From Nitratireductor aquibiodomus NL21 = JCM 21793 (GTDB taxonomy: Bacteria > Pseudomonadota > Alphaproteobacteria > Rhizobiales > Rhizobiaceae), in the NCBI RefSeq assembly GCF_000615975.1, contig NZ_BAMP01000004.1, positions 43,367-107,366 of the forward strand: 64,000 nt of DNA, written 5' to 3'. The notes beneath the pieces were generated by a model. That model was not told the origin of the DNA. It made no database searches and saw only the letters and a program-made list of their open reading frames with translations. Positions 27,905-37,453 of this stretch are shown here, piece by piece; position 1 is the first letter of the stretch, and each line of letters starts with the position of its first letter. Position numbers and translations under genes: made by a program.

Positions 27905-28768
27905 ATGTTGAAGTCTATGAAGGTCTTCGGGGCGGCCTTGCTGCTAATCGCTCCGACCGCGGGCTATGCTGCAGATCTGTATGAGCCACCGATCATCGAA
28001 GCTCCCGAACCCCTGCCACCCGTGATCCAGCCGGACCCGGCTCCGTCCTTCGGCGGCTGGTATATTCGCGGCGACATCGACTATCACTGGTCGAAGCTGC
28101 GGGGCACCGAATACATCACCTATGGAGATGCGCCGGGCGGCCTTCGCGGCGGAACGGCGTCCTTCGATACGACAGATCTCAAGGGCGCCATGTCGCTCGG
28201 AGCCGGTATCGGCTACCAGATCAACAAATACCTGCGCGCCGACCTGACGGCGGATTACTGGTTCAAGTCCGACTTCACCGGCTCCACCTCGGGCACGTGC
28301 GGCGGTAGCCCCTGTGTGTCTACGGATACGTCGGCTTACAGCGCCTGGCTCCTGATGGCCAACGCCTATGTGGATCTCGGCACCTATTACGGGTTCACGC
28401 CCTATGTCGGTGCGGGTATCGGTGGCGCCTACATTATGTGGGACGATCTGACGAACTCGATATCGGGTGGCAGCACCACCGTGCATGAGGGCTCCAGCAA
28501 CTGGCGTTTTGCCTACTCGCTGATGGCCGGTACCTCTTACTGCCTCACCGAAAACCTCAATCTCGATATGGGCTATCGCTTCACGCGCGTTGCAGGCGGC
28601 CGTATGTTTGAATACGCTTCGGGCGTTGCACCGGGCTTCGACGATGGCTTCAACGTGCACGAGGCACGCGCTGGCCTGCGCTACCAGTTCGGTGGTAGCT
28701 CGAACTGTGCACAGCCGCAGGTGGTCAGCTACGACCCGCCGCCGTTTGAACCGCCGGTTTACAAGTAA
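27905..28768 (+). CDS. Outer-membrane beta-barrel protein (RopB/Omp25-Omp31 family)
   Basis: A 287-residue outer-membrane protein. The ATG at 27905 (AAGGATGGGAAG upstream) gives a signal peptide MLKSMKVFGAALLLIAPTAGYAA. After a proline-rich spacer (YEPPIIEAPEPLPPVIQPDP) comes an eight-strand barrel of the Omp25/Omp31 porin-like family: GGWYIRGDIDYHW, GAGIGYQINKYLRADLTADYWF, NAYVDLGTYYGFTPYVGAGIGGAYIMWDDL, NLDMGYRFTRVAGG, ending HEARAGLRYQFGG. It is followed by a terminator and a paralogue at 28954. A CtrA-type box in front suggests cell-cycle control. Confidence 0.9.
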   Translation: MLKSMKVFGAALLLIAPTAGYAADLYEPPIIEAPEPLPPVIQPDPAPSFGGWYIRGDIDYHWSKLRGTEYITYGDAPGGLRGGTASFDTTDLKGAMSLGAGIGYQINKYLRADLTADYWFKSDFTGSTSGTCGGSPCVSTDTSAYSAWLLMANAYVDLGTYYGFTPYVGAGIGGAYIMWDDLTNSISGGSTTVHEGSSNWRFAYSLMAGTSYCLTENLNLDMGYRFTRVAGGRMFEYASGVAPGFDDGFNVHEARAGLRYQFGGSSNCAQPQVVSYDPPPFEPPVYK

Positions 28769-28790
28769 AATCAGCTATTTGGCTTTTGGT

Positions 28791-28818
28791 ACCGCCCGGC
28801 TTTGCGCCGGGCGGTTTT
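28791..28818 (+). terminator. Rho-independent terminator between the two barrel genes
   Basis: ACCGCCCGGC (28791-28800), loop TTTG, then GCCGGGCGGT (28805-28814) and TTTT give a perfect 10-bp stem. Confidence 0.92.
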
Positions 28819-28864
28819 TATTTGCGCGGTTGTTCTGAACAAGTGCGGTAACCCTGCGTTAGCC

Positions 28865-28880
28865 TTAACCTCGGCTTAAC
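28865..28880 (+). promoter_or_regulatory. CtrA-type box upstream of the second outer-membrane barrel gene
   Basis: TTAA (28865-28868), seven bases, TTAAC (28876-28880) again fits TTAA-N7-TTAAC, 74 bases before the ATG at 28954. Another TTAA follows at 28889. The first barrel gene has the same box at nearly the same distance. Confidence 0.65.
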
Positions 28881-28953
28881 CCGCATGGTTAACAATGCTC
28901 TCCAACAGCGGCGGGGGCAGCGTTTATCCGTCGCATTTTGCGGAGTTCGGATT

Positions 28954-29793
28954 ATGCGCACCATCACCCGTTTGCTTGCTTCTTCGGTATGTCTGACGCT
29001 GATTTCGATCGGCGCGGCAGCCGCCGCTGACTACGATCCACCCATCATCATCGACCAGGCGCCTGACGTGGTGCCGGTGGAGATTGGCAGCGGCTGGTAT
29101 CTGCGCGGCGATATCGGCTATTCGCTGAAGACCGAAGCGAAGGATCCCTTCACCTACAGGACATTTGACGGTGTCAGCTATGGATCCGCGTCGTTCGACA
29201 GCGTTTCCTTATCCGATAACTTCACGTTCGGCATCGGCGCCGGCTATTCCTTCACGGACTGGCTTCGCGCCGATGTGACGCTGGACCGTTTTTCGGCTGA
29301 TTTCAGCGGCACGACCTCGAGCTCGTCTCCCTGCCCCGGAAGCCCCGGCGGTACCACCTGCCGGTCAGAGGATTCGTCCGAGGTGACCGGATACTCCATG
29401 CTTCTCAATGGGTATGTTGACCTTGGCACCTATGTCGGCTTCACGCCCTATGTCGGTGCAGGCATCGGTTACACCTATCTTCGCTGGGATGATCTCTCCA
29501 ACAGTTCATACTGCGTGGGCGGAAGTTGCGGTGGCACCAGTCTTGTCGGCACGACAGCCCATGGCGGCGAGTCCGACTGGCGCTTTACCTATGCCTTGAT
29601 GGCCGGCGTTTCCTACGACTTCTCCAACAACATGAAGGTCGATCTGGGTTATCGCTATCGCAATATCGACGGCGGTCAGATGTTTGGCTGGGATGCTGCC
29701 ACGGCGGCGGCCGGGGCCACTGGAATTCAGGGCACCGACAGCGGCCTGTCGATGCATGAGATCCGGGTGGGTCTGCGCTACGAACTGTGGTGA
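28954..29793 (+). CDS. Outer-membrane beta-barrel protein, paralogue of the preceding gene
   Basis: A 279-residue exported barrel protein. The ATG at 28954, preceded by CGGAG, begins a signal peptide (MRTITRLLASSVCLTLISIGAAAAA). The mature start DYDPPIIIDQAPDVVPVE and barrel motifs (GSGWYLRGDIGYSLK, GYVDLGTYVGFTPYVGAGIGYTYLRWDDLS, VDLGYRYRNIDGGQMF, HEIRVGLRYELW) parallel those of the gene before it, indicating tandem duplication followed by divergence. The loop between strands holds a short cysteine-containing insert (CPGSPGGTTC), and the first copy has a similar one (CGGSPC). Terminal Trp is typical of barrel proteins recognised by BamA. Confidence 0.9.
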   Translation: MRTITRLLASSVCLTLISIGAAAAADYDPPIIIDQAPDVVPVEIGSGWYLRGDIGYSLKTEAKDPFTYRTFDGVSYGSASFDSVSLSDNFTFGIGAGYSFTDWLRADVTLDRFSADFSGTTSSSSPCPGSPGGTTCRSEDSSEVTGYSMLLNGYVDLGTYVGFTPYVGAGIGYTYLRWDDLSNSSYCVGGSCGGTSLVGTTAHGGESDWRFTYALMAGVSYDFSNNMKVDLGYRYRNIDGGQMFGWDAATAAAGATGIQGTDSGLSMHEIRVGLRYELW

Positions 29794-29828
29794 GCGTTTT
29801 CCTCACCACGAGGCCCAGAACAATTCAC

Positions 29829-29854
29829 AACCCCGCCGGCACTGGCGGGGTTTT
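29829..29854. terminator. Bidirectional terminator between the barrel gene and polA
   Basis: AACCCCGCC (29829-29837) and GGCGGGGTT (29844-29852) with following Ts lie between two convergent genes and can serve both. Confidence 0.85.
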
Positions 29855-29904
29855 CGTCTACGGATGACTGCCGCTGACGGCCAGATTTGGTGTCGGCCTC
29901 AGCC

Positions 29905-32816
29905 TCAGTGAGCCTCATCCCAGTTGCTTGCCGCGCGTGCCTCGACCTGTAGGGGAACGGAGAGGGCGCGTGCGGGAAGTGCCGCGTTCTCCATGACCTC
30001 GCAGATGACGGGAATAGCCTTCTCCACCTTGCTTTCCGGCGCTTCAAAGATCAGTTCGTCATGCACCTGAAGCAGCATCTGCACGTCTTCAAGACCGGCA
30101 TCGGCAAGGGCGCCTTCCATGCGCGCCATCGCGCGGCGGATGATGTCGGCTGCCGAGCCCTGGATCGGCGCGTTGATCGCCGCACGTTCGTTGAAGGCGC
30201 GCAGTTGCGGGTTTGACGAGCGGATTTCGGGATAGTGTGCCCGGCGGCCGAACACGGTCTCCACATAACCCTGCTCGCGTGCCTGGGCCTTGGTGGAATC
30301 CATATAGTCCTTGATGCCGGGAAAACGCTCGAAATAGCGCTTGATATAGGCGCTGGCCTCTTCGCGCGGAATGCCAAGCTGATTGGCCAGACCAAAGGCC
30401 GAGATGCCGTAGATGATGCCGAAATTGATTGCCTTGGCGCGGCGGCGCACCTCTGGCGGCATGCCTTCCACCGGTACATCGAACATTTCCGACGCGTCAT
30501 GGCGTGAATATCGAGCCCGTCGGCAAAGGCTTTCTTGAGCTCGGGGATATCCGCCACATGGGCGAGCACACGCAGTTCGATCTGGCTGTAATCGGCCGAA
30601 ATCAGCTTTGTGCCTTCCGGTGCCACGAAGGCGGTGCGGATCTTGCGGCCCTCGGCGGTGCGGATCGGGATGTTCTGCAGGTTCGGTTCGGACGATGAGA
30701 GGCGTCCGGTCGTGGTGGAAGCGAGTGCGTAGGAGGTGTGAACGCGCTTCGTCTGCGGGTTTATGTAGCCTGGCAGTGCGTCCGTATAGGTGGATTTGAG
30801 CTTGGTGACCTGACGCCAGTCGACGATCTTGCGCGGGAGTTCATGGCCCGCGGCTGCGAGGTCTTCGAGCACCTGCGCCGAGGTTGACCACTGGCCGGTC
30901 TTCGTCTTGCTGCCGCCCGGAAGGCCCATCTTGCCGAACAGGATCTCGCCAAGCTGCTTGGGCGAGCCGATGGTGAAGCGTTCACCGGCCAGCTCGTAGA
31001 TCTCGTCTTCGATGCCCGCTGCCGTCTGTGCGAAATCGCCTGAAAGTCGCGAAAGAATCTGCCGGTCGACGGCGACGCCGCGATGCTCCATGCGGCCGAT
31101 CACCGGAATCATGGGTCGCTCGAGCCGCTCATAGACGGAAACGAGGCCTTCGGCGGCAAGCCGCGGCTTCAGCACCTGCCAGAGCCGGAGCGTGATATCG
31201 GCATCTTCGGCGGCGTAGGCGGTGGCGCGCTCCAGATCGACCATGTCGAAGGTGACCTGCTTGCGGCCCGTTCCCGTCAGTTCCTTGTAGGGGATGGGTT
31301 TGTGACCCAGCCACCGTTCGGAGAGCGCGTCCATGCCGTGGCTTACCGTGCCGTGGCTGCCGGTTCCGGCATCGAGCACATAGGACATAAGCATGGTGTG
31401 GTCCACGCCGACGATCTCCACGCCGAGCCGATACATCAGCAGCCAGTCATATTTGAGGTTCTGGCCGATCTTGAGCACGGCAGGATTGGCCATGACGGCT
31501 TTGATTGCCTCCAGCGCGTCCTTCTGCGGAATCTGGTCCTCGATCAGCCCGCCGCCCAGAAGGTCGCCGTCGCCGCTCTTGTGGTTGAGCGGGACATAGG
31601 CGGCACGGCCGGGCTTCGTGGCGAGCGAAAAGCCGCAGAGTTCCGCCTGCATCGGGTCGAGCGAGGTGGTCTCGGTGTCGAAGGCGAGGATGCCGGTTTC
31701 GCAGGCTTCCTCGACCCACAGCTTCAGCGTGTCCAGATCGCGGATGCATTCGTAGCCGGCATGGTCGAAAGTCTGCGCTGCACCAGCTTCTGCGATACCG
31801 GCTGCAAGTTTTGCAGGGGTTGCCGCGTCACCGTCGCTTTCGGCGGGGGAGGGGTTGAGGTCCGGCCCGTGGGCGCTTTCGCCTGCTTCCACCTCCACAT
31901 GAGCGGCTTCGATTTCCGCCACTTCAGCGCCGGTGGCCTCGGCCACACGGCGCGTCAGGGTGGAGAACTCCATCGCTTTCAGGAAGCCGATCAGCTTCGG
32001 CCCGTCGGGCGGGGCGAGCTCGAACGTGTCGATCCCGTGCTCGACCGGGACGTCGATCCTGAGCTTCACCAATTCGCGGGAAATGCGTGCCTTTTCGGCG
32101 AATTCGATCAGATTTTCGCGTCTTTTGTTCTGTTTTATCTCATTTGCGCGAGAAAGCAGCGTGTCGAGATCGCCATACTCTTCGAGCAGTTGGGCGGCCG
32201 TTTTCGGGCCGATCCCGGGGACGCCGGGAACGTTGTCCACCGAATCGCCCGTCAGCGCCTGAAGGTCGATCATTTTCTCGGGCGGAACGCCCCATTTCTC
32301 GATGACCTCGGGAATCCGGATCTCGCGATCCTTCATGGGATCGTACATGGAGACGTGTTCGGTGACGAGCTGCATCAGGTCCTTGTCGGAGGAAATGATG
32401 GTGGTTTCGCCGCCTGCTTCACTCGCAAGCCTGGCATAGGTGGCAATCAGGTCATCGGCTTCGAAACCGGCCATTTCGATGCAGGGCAGGTCGAAAGCCT
32501 GTGTCGCTTCGCGGATCAGGCCGAACTGCGGCACCAGGTCTTCCGGCGGCTCAGAGCGGTTGGCCTTGTATTCCGGGTAGAGGTCGTTGCGGAAGGTTTT
32601 CGAGGAATGGTCGAAAATCACCGCGAAATGCGTCGGTGTAACGCCAACATCGGTGTCGCGTGCATTCTGCAGAAGCTTCCAGAGCATGTTGCAGAAGCCG
32701 GCCACGGCGCCGACCGGCAGGCCGTCGGATTTGCGGGTCAGCGGGGGCAGTGCGTGATAGGCACGAAAGATGTAGCCCGAGCCGTCAACGAGGAAGAGAT
32801 GATCGCCTTTTTTCAT
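29905..32816 (-). CDS. polA: DNA polymerase I (frame broken near codon 773)
   Basis: PolA fills gaps and removes RNA primers. The start MKKGDHLFLVDGSGYIFRAYHALPPL leads the 5'-3' exonuclease domain (GFEADDLIATYA, GDSVDNVPGVPGIGPKTAA). A 3'-5' exonuclease domain follows (AFDTETTSLDPMQ, about residue 380). The polymerase domain has DYSQIELRVLAHV, and its last third (RRRAKAINFGIIYGISAFGLANQLGI ... LLQVHDELIFEAP) lies in a second frame. One missing G near 30497 (GCCATGACG(G)CGTCGGAA) joins them into about 970 residues. Every domain signature is conserved, so a base error is likely. The minus-strand end meets the barrel gene at a shared terminator. Confidence 0.95.
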
Positions 32817-33172
32817 GGCTGTACGGGTAGCGCGGCAGGGTGCGCCTGTCCATGGAAAAGGGGGTGTTCAGCGCCTTTCGGAGAAGTGTGCTGACATGGT
32901 CGAACGCCGCCTACCGCTTTCTATCACGCGTTTGTTACGAAGATGTAATGTTCGTGCCCTTGAATAGCCACGTTCGAACACAAAATATCAGACAGCGGCA
33001 ATTTTTCGCCGTGGTCCGGCCTAGGCTCGTCCCCCGCCTTTTCCGGACGAAATAGCGGCAGCCTCATCCCCCCTCTCCGGGCTGCCGCGGTGTTTCAAGC
33101 ATGGCCGCCGTGGTTTCCCCTCCACCACGGCGGCTCTTGATCTGCCGCGAAAACCATCCAAAACAAGGCTCT
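32817..33172. other. Gene-free region between polA and the siderophore transporter
   Basis: No convincing gene is seen in these 356 bases. The region holds a perfect 11-bp stem GCCGCCGTGGT (33104-33114) with ACCACGGCGGC (33124-33134), 38 bases beyond the transporter stop on the minus strand. It may mark the end of that transcript, although no T-run follows. The rest presumably contains the polA promoter. Confidence 0.5.
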
Positions 33173-34416
33173 TCAGGCAGGCTCCTCGGCGCCGGATTCC
33201 GTCACTGCTGCGGGCTGCCCGCCCACGATCATGGCCATGGCGGGCACGGCGCAGAGAGCGACAATCGCGGCCATGCCGAAAAACGTGCCATAGCCGAAAT
33301 GGCTGGAAACGAATCCGGCCACGAGACCGCCAAGCATGCTGATGCCCGCATCCATCGACTGAAACAGCGTGAAATCGATCCCACCCTGCGAACGTCAGAC
33401 CAGCGCATGAACTGAGCGTAGAGCGCCACGAAGCCAAGGGCCATGATCGCCGATCCACTGGCCACGGCAACGCACGCAAGAAGCCAGTTGGGCAACCCCG
33501 GAAAGAAATCATACAGGCTGAAGAAGCCCAATGCGATGGATTGTAGCGCCAGGGCAAGAACCAGCACGGGCCTCGGCCCCAGCCTGCGAACCAGCGCGCC
33601 ACCCGCCAGGGCGGCGACCAGACCGACCGATAGTCCAGTCAGACCGTTGACGAGGCCTATCGTTTCCAGAGAGAGGCCGGCATCGACGAGTAGAGGGCCG
33701 AGCATCATCATGCCGCCCTTCTGGGCCAGCACGTAGACACCGGCTGCCAGCAGGCCCTTGCGGATTTCCGGGCGCCGGAGCGCCGCTTTCAGCGATGGTG
33801 TGTGTGGGCGTTCTCGTGCCGGGAACTGCATTCGAAAGAGAAAGGGAGCGCCGAGGGCAACCAGAAAAAGAGCCATCAGCGGGACCGCCTTCATCCAGCC
33901 CAGATAGGAGACGAGGACAAGAAACAGCCCGCCGCCGAGGGCTGAACCCAGATAGGCGCCGCCGACCTGTGCAGCGTTGGCCCAGCCATGCTGCGCGCGG
34001 GGAAGGGCCTCCACCGCGAACCCGTCCACCGCGATGTCCACCGTGGCAGCGGCGAATGCGACAACGGTGAGCATCGCGATTATGAACGGCACTGAATGCA
34101 GACCCACAAGGCCGGCAATGACCAGAGCGAGCACAGAGATCCCGCCCCCGATCATGACCACGATGCCGGAACGATTGCGCCCCTGCGGCGGCAGCCGAAA
34201 ACGCTCGATGGCGGGTGCCCAGAGAAATTTGAGCGCCCAGGGCAAAGCAATCAGGGACAGGAGACCGAGCATGTCGAGCGGGAGACCTTCCGCACGCATG
34301 ACTGCCGGAAGTCCGATCCAGGTGATGCCCCCAATCACGCTTTGCGCCACATAAAGGCCTCCGACCGCCATCACGATGGCGATCGGGCCTGTCTTTTTGT
34401 CGGTGGTTTCGGCCAT
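33173..34416 (-). CDS. MFS transporter, RhtX/FptX siderophore-import type (frame broken)
   Basis: A 12-helix major facilitator protein of about 414 residues when restored. The start [44 protein letters not shown] and the segments [17 protein letters not shown] and [15 protein letters not shown] resemble the RhtX/FptX inner-membrane permeases that import whole ferric siderophores. The first frame loses the family pattern after FMRWSDVRR; one missing G near 33385 in AGG(G)GTGGG restores [24 protein letters not shown] and a stop at 33173-33175. It begins 3 bases after the TonB-dependent receptor stop, so the two form an operon under the iron box at 36593. Confidence 0.88.
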
Positions 34417-34419
34417 AAG

Positions 34420-36528
34420 CTAGAACCTGTAGCGCAGGCTGCCCGTTATCTGGCGACCTTCGTCCAGATAGCAATTGCCGGCGGTGCAGATCTGCTTGCG
34501 TGTGTCAAACAGGTTCTTCGCGTTGACCTGGAGGCTGAGACCGTCCCACTCCGGCTTTGCCGCGCCGAAATCATAAGACAGGGAAGCATCCACCAGCACG
34601 CGGGCGTTATTCCTGAAGCTGCTCGCGTCGTCGCCGAAGCTTTCGCCCACATAGCGCAGACCAGCGCCGATACCGAGCCCCGCCATCGGTCCGTCCTGCA
34701 CATCATAAGTGCCCCAGATGGAGAACATGTGGTTGGGCGTGGAGGAGAGTTCGTTGCCGACGGTGCCGGGCAGGCCGTCTTCGATCTTCATGCGCATATA
34801 TGTGTATGAGGCGAGCATTCCGAAGCCATTGCCAAGAGACGCATGTGCCTCAAGCTCCACGCCGCGCGCGTTGAGGTCGAGCTGGCGCTGGCGCTGATTG
34901 CCCGCCGCATCGAATGTGCCGTCATAGACGACACCGTCTGTCTGATCGATGTTGAAGAATGCCGCGCTGATGACGGCGTTGTGGTCGGGTAGTTCATACT
35001 TCACACCTGCCTCGAACTGTCTGCCCTTTGTCGGCCGGGCGACGGAACGTGCATTGGTGGCATAGTCGTAGACAAAACCGAGATTGGGCGAGAAGGAGGT
35101 CGAATAATTCACATAGGGGATCAGGCCCCAGGGGGTGCGGTAGGACAGGCCGACCCGACCTGATAACGCCTTGTCGGTCTGTTCCGATCCGACGAGGGCC
35201 GCAGAAACGCTGTCCGATTTGACCCAGTCGTGCCGTGCGCTGACAAACAGCGTCCAGTCGTTCCACTCCATCTGATCATGGGCGTAAAGGCCGTATTGGT
35301 GCATCTTCTGGCTGCCGGAGAAGGCGTAGGGCACCATATCGAGAGAGGCGCTGCCCGAGAGAGAGCGCGCCGAACGGGCCGTGTAATCGGACCAGGAATA
35401 GTCGAGCCCGACAACTGCAGTATGCTCGATCGAGCCAGTGTCGAAGTCGAACTGCGCGATGTTGTCGACGACGAAATTTCTTGTCTCTTCCTGATAGCGC
35501 GCCCATATCCGGCTCGGGGGAGCGGGGTAGAAGCCGCTGTATTTCAGATCTGCATCGACAGCCTGGAAACGTAAATTCTGTCTCAGGGTCACAACATCGT
35601 TGAGACTGTGCTCGAACTCATATCCGATGCGACCCTGCCGGAGGTCGAAGTCGTTCCAGTCGGGATCGCCGGCATAAAGATCGGACAACACGCCATAGGA
35701 TGAATTGTGATACCACGCGGTGGCGCCCGTTACGGCCTTTGAATACTCGCCGAGAATGGTGAGTTTTGTGCCAGCGTCGGGCTGCAGGGTTACTGCTGGT
35801 GCGATGTAGAACTTGTCGTCTTCGTATCCGGGGATCTCGGTGTCGGAGACGCGCCCGAGACCGGTGAGACGATAGAGGATCGTGCCGCTTTCATTGACCG
35901 GGCCGCTGAAATCGAATGCGCCCTGGAAGCGTTGATTGGTCCCGGCAAGGAGTTCGACCTCGCGAAAGGTCTCTTCTTTCGGGCGTTTGGTGACGATGTT
36001 GACGATGCCGCCCGGGCCACTCACGCCGTAAAGGGAAGACGCCGGGCCTTTGAGAACCATAAGCCCCTCGATTCCGTAGGGCTCGGTTCGAAACCAGGCC
36101 GAGGGGCCATTATACTGTCGCAGACCGTCCCGGAACGTGCCTGTGGAATAGGCCGGGAAGCCACGCAGGGTGAACGCGTCATAGCGATTGTCGAAACCGA
36201 AGCCGTTCGGGTTGGCGCTTGCGATATAGCCAAGGCTCTCATTGAGCGTGCGCGGCTTCTGGTCTTCCAGCTGATCCTGCGTGACCACGGAGATGGCCTG
36301 CGGGATCTGCACGATGGGAGTGTCGGTCTTTGTTCCGGTCCGGCTTTCCTGAACGATGTAGCCGTCCTGCAGGAGAATGTCGTCGCTCTCCGCTTCCACC
36401 GTCAGGCGTTGCAACACGGTTGCTTCCTGCGCCAGCACGGTCTTTGCGGTCACGGGTAAGGTCATTGCCGCCATCAACGCTAAGTGGCTGATGCGGGCTG
36501 GGTGAATTGCGGACAACGCACTCTCCAT
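34420..36528 (-). CDS. TonB-dependent siderophore receptor
   Basis: An outer-membrane receptor of about 702 residues for a ferric siderophore. After a signal-like N-terminus (HLALMAAMTLPVTAKTVLAQ) come the TonB box region, the plug domain (DTPIVQIPQAISVVTQDQLEDQKPRTLNESLGYI, GIEGLMVLKGPASSLYGVSGPGGIVNIVTKRP) and a 22-strand barrel ending SLRYRF. The plug pattern is that of the FhuA/FpvA-like siderophore group. The ATG at 36528 is preferred to the TTG at 36570 because it leaves room for the iron box and promoter. It forms an operon with the MFS permease. No siderophore synthesis genes are present, so it may take up foreign siderophores. Confidence 0.92.
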   Translation of the reverse strand: MESALSAIHPARISHLALMAAMTLPVTAKTVLAQEATVLQRLTVEAESDDILLQDGYIVQESRTGTKTDTPIVQIPQAISVVTQDQLEDQKPRTLNESLGYIASANPNGFGFDNRYDAFTLRGFPAYSTGTFRDGLRQYNGPSAWFRTEPYGIEGLMVLKGPASSLYGVSGPGGIVNIVTKRPKEETFREVELLAGTNQRFQGAFDFSGPVNESGTILYRLTGLGRVSDTEIPGYEDDKFYIAPAVTLQPDAGTKLTILGEYSKAVTGATAWYHNSSYGVLSDLYAGDPDWNDFDLRQGRIGYEFEHSLNDVVTLRQNLRFQAVDADLKYSGFYPAPPSRIWARYQEETRNFVVDNIAQFDFDTGSIEHTAVVGLDYSWSDYTARSARSLSGSASLDMVPYAFSGSQKMHQYGLYAHDQMEWNDWTLFVSARHDWVKSDSVSAALVGSEQTDKALSGRVGLSYRTPWGLIPYVNYSTSFSPNLGFVYDYATNARSVARPTKGRQFEAGVKYELPDHNAVISAAFFNIDQTDGVVYDGTFDAAGNQRQRQLDLNARGVELEAHASLGNGFGMLASYTYMRMKIEDGLPGTVGNELSSTPNHMFSIWGTYDVQDGPMAGLGIGAGLRYVGESFGDDASSFRNNARVLVDASLSYDFGAAKPEWDGLSLQVNAKNLFDTRKQICTAGNCYLDEGRQITGSLRYRF

Positions 36529-36592
36529 TTTCCGGGAATTTTCAGGCACGGAATGCGCCGGGAGAAACAATAGCCAAGGCTTCTATTTATTA

Positions 36593-36607
36593 TGACTATC
36601 GGAGTCA
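36593..36607 (-). promoter_or_regulatory. Iron-responsive operator (RirA-type IRO box)
   Basis: TGACTATCGGAGTCA fits TGA-N9-TCA, the RirA-bound iron-responsive operator of rhizobia, with extended TGACT/AGTCA arms. It lies 64 bases upstream of the receptor ATG at 36528. Confidence 0.75.
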
Positions 36608-36695
36608 AGTTTATGGATGAGACCGCACAATACAGGGGCCCTGAGCCGAGAGAGCCAACGGGAAACGGTGTTTCGATGTCAGGTGGAGTGTGTTT

Positions 36696-36783
36696 GGAGC
36701 GGTTCACCGTTTCACTGAAACGCTGCTCCGCTCAATCCATCAGTTTTTTCGCTTTGTGCGGACGTCAGGTGATGCCACCTGAC
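36696..36783. repeat. Two rhizobial-type palindromic repeat elements
   Basis: GGAGC (36696-36700) and GCTCC (36725-36729) enclose CGTTTCA (36708-36714) and TGAAACG (36716-36722), a form common between genes in Mesorhizobium-like genomes. A second stem follows: GTCAGGTG (36764-36771), ATGC, CACCTGAC (36776-36783), close to the end of mur. Confidence 0.7.
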
Positions 36784-36827
36784 TGCAAAATGCTCTAGTC
36801 GGAGCGTTGAGCGCGCTCCGAAGGGCC

Positions 36828-37259
36828 TCAGCTTCTCTTTCGCTTGCGCCCGTAGAGTTCCAGCCGGTGGTGCACGATGTCGTAGCCGAGTGCGCTGGCA
36901 ATTTCTTCCTGCAACTCTTCGATGCGCTTCGAATGGAATTCGATTACGTCACCCGTGTCGATATCGATCAGGTGGTCGTGATGCTCGCCATCGGCCTGCT
37001 CGAAACGGGCGCGCCCGCCTTCAAAGGCATGTCGGTGGATCGCCCCCATCTCTTCCAGAAGCTTCATGGTGCGGTAGACGGTCGATAGTGAGATGCTCGG
37101 ATCGATGGCCGAAGCACGCTGGAAAATTTCCATGGCGTCCGGATGATCGTCCGTTTCTGTCAGAATTCGCAGAATCACTTTGCGCGGCCGGGTGATGCGA
37201 ACGCCGGCGCGGCGCAGTTCCTTCTCGTAATCCGGCTTATGGCTGGCATGCTGATTCAT
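36828..37259 (-). CDS. mur: Manganese uptake regulator Mur (Fur family)
   Basis: A 143-residue Fur-family metalloregulator. It has the helix-turn-helix ([48 protein letters not shown]), the metal site [20 protein letters not shown] and a C-terminal dimer helix ending LYGRKRKRS. The ATG at 37259 ([11 protein letters not shown]) is preferred; a longer frame to 37313 adds unlikely residues. The cysteine pairs of zinc-structural Fur proteins are absent, as in Mur. In Rhizobiales the Fur orthologue next to sitABCD senses manganese and represses it, and that arrangement is seen here. A 19-bp palindrome lies in the shared promoter. Confidence 0.9.
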   Translation of the reverse strand: MNQHASHKPDYEKELRRAGVRITRPRKVILRILTETDDHPDAMEIFQRASAIDPSISLSTVYRTMKLLEEMGAIHRHAFEGGRARFEQADGEHHDHLIDIDTGDVIEFHSKRIEELQEEIASALGYDIVHHRLELYGRKRKRS

Positions 37260-37361
37260 GCAGCAACTATGCGCCAGATGACAATCAGTTGCAAAGATTC
37301 CATCTGTTCGCACTCAAGTTTCTCCTCAGGAAACCCTGCAGTTTCAGGGTTTCAGCTTTTT

Positions 37362-37380
37362 ATTGCAAACGATTTGCAAT
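37362..37380. promoter_or_regulatory. Manganese-responsive (Mur/Fur-type) operator
   Basis: A perfect 19-bp palindrome, ATTGCAAACGATTTGCAAT, lies between divergent mur and sitA. It has the size of a Fur box and the TGCAAA/TTTGCA arms reported for Mur-responsive sequences in rhizobia. A hairpin AAACCCTG/CAGGGTTT (37331-37352) lies beside it. Confidence 0.8.
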
Positions 37381-37453
37381 TGCATTGACGAGTTGAGAAA
37401 TACAGCCTAGCTTCAGGCAGTCACAGCAGTTTGATGTGTTTCAGGGGATTTTC

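Noticed and set aside
31083..32894. Long plus-strand open frame opposite polA
   Set aside because: Antisense shadow of polA with no recognisable domain.
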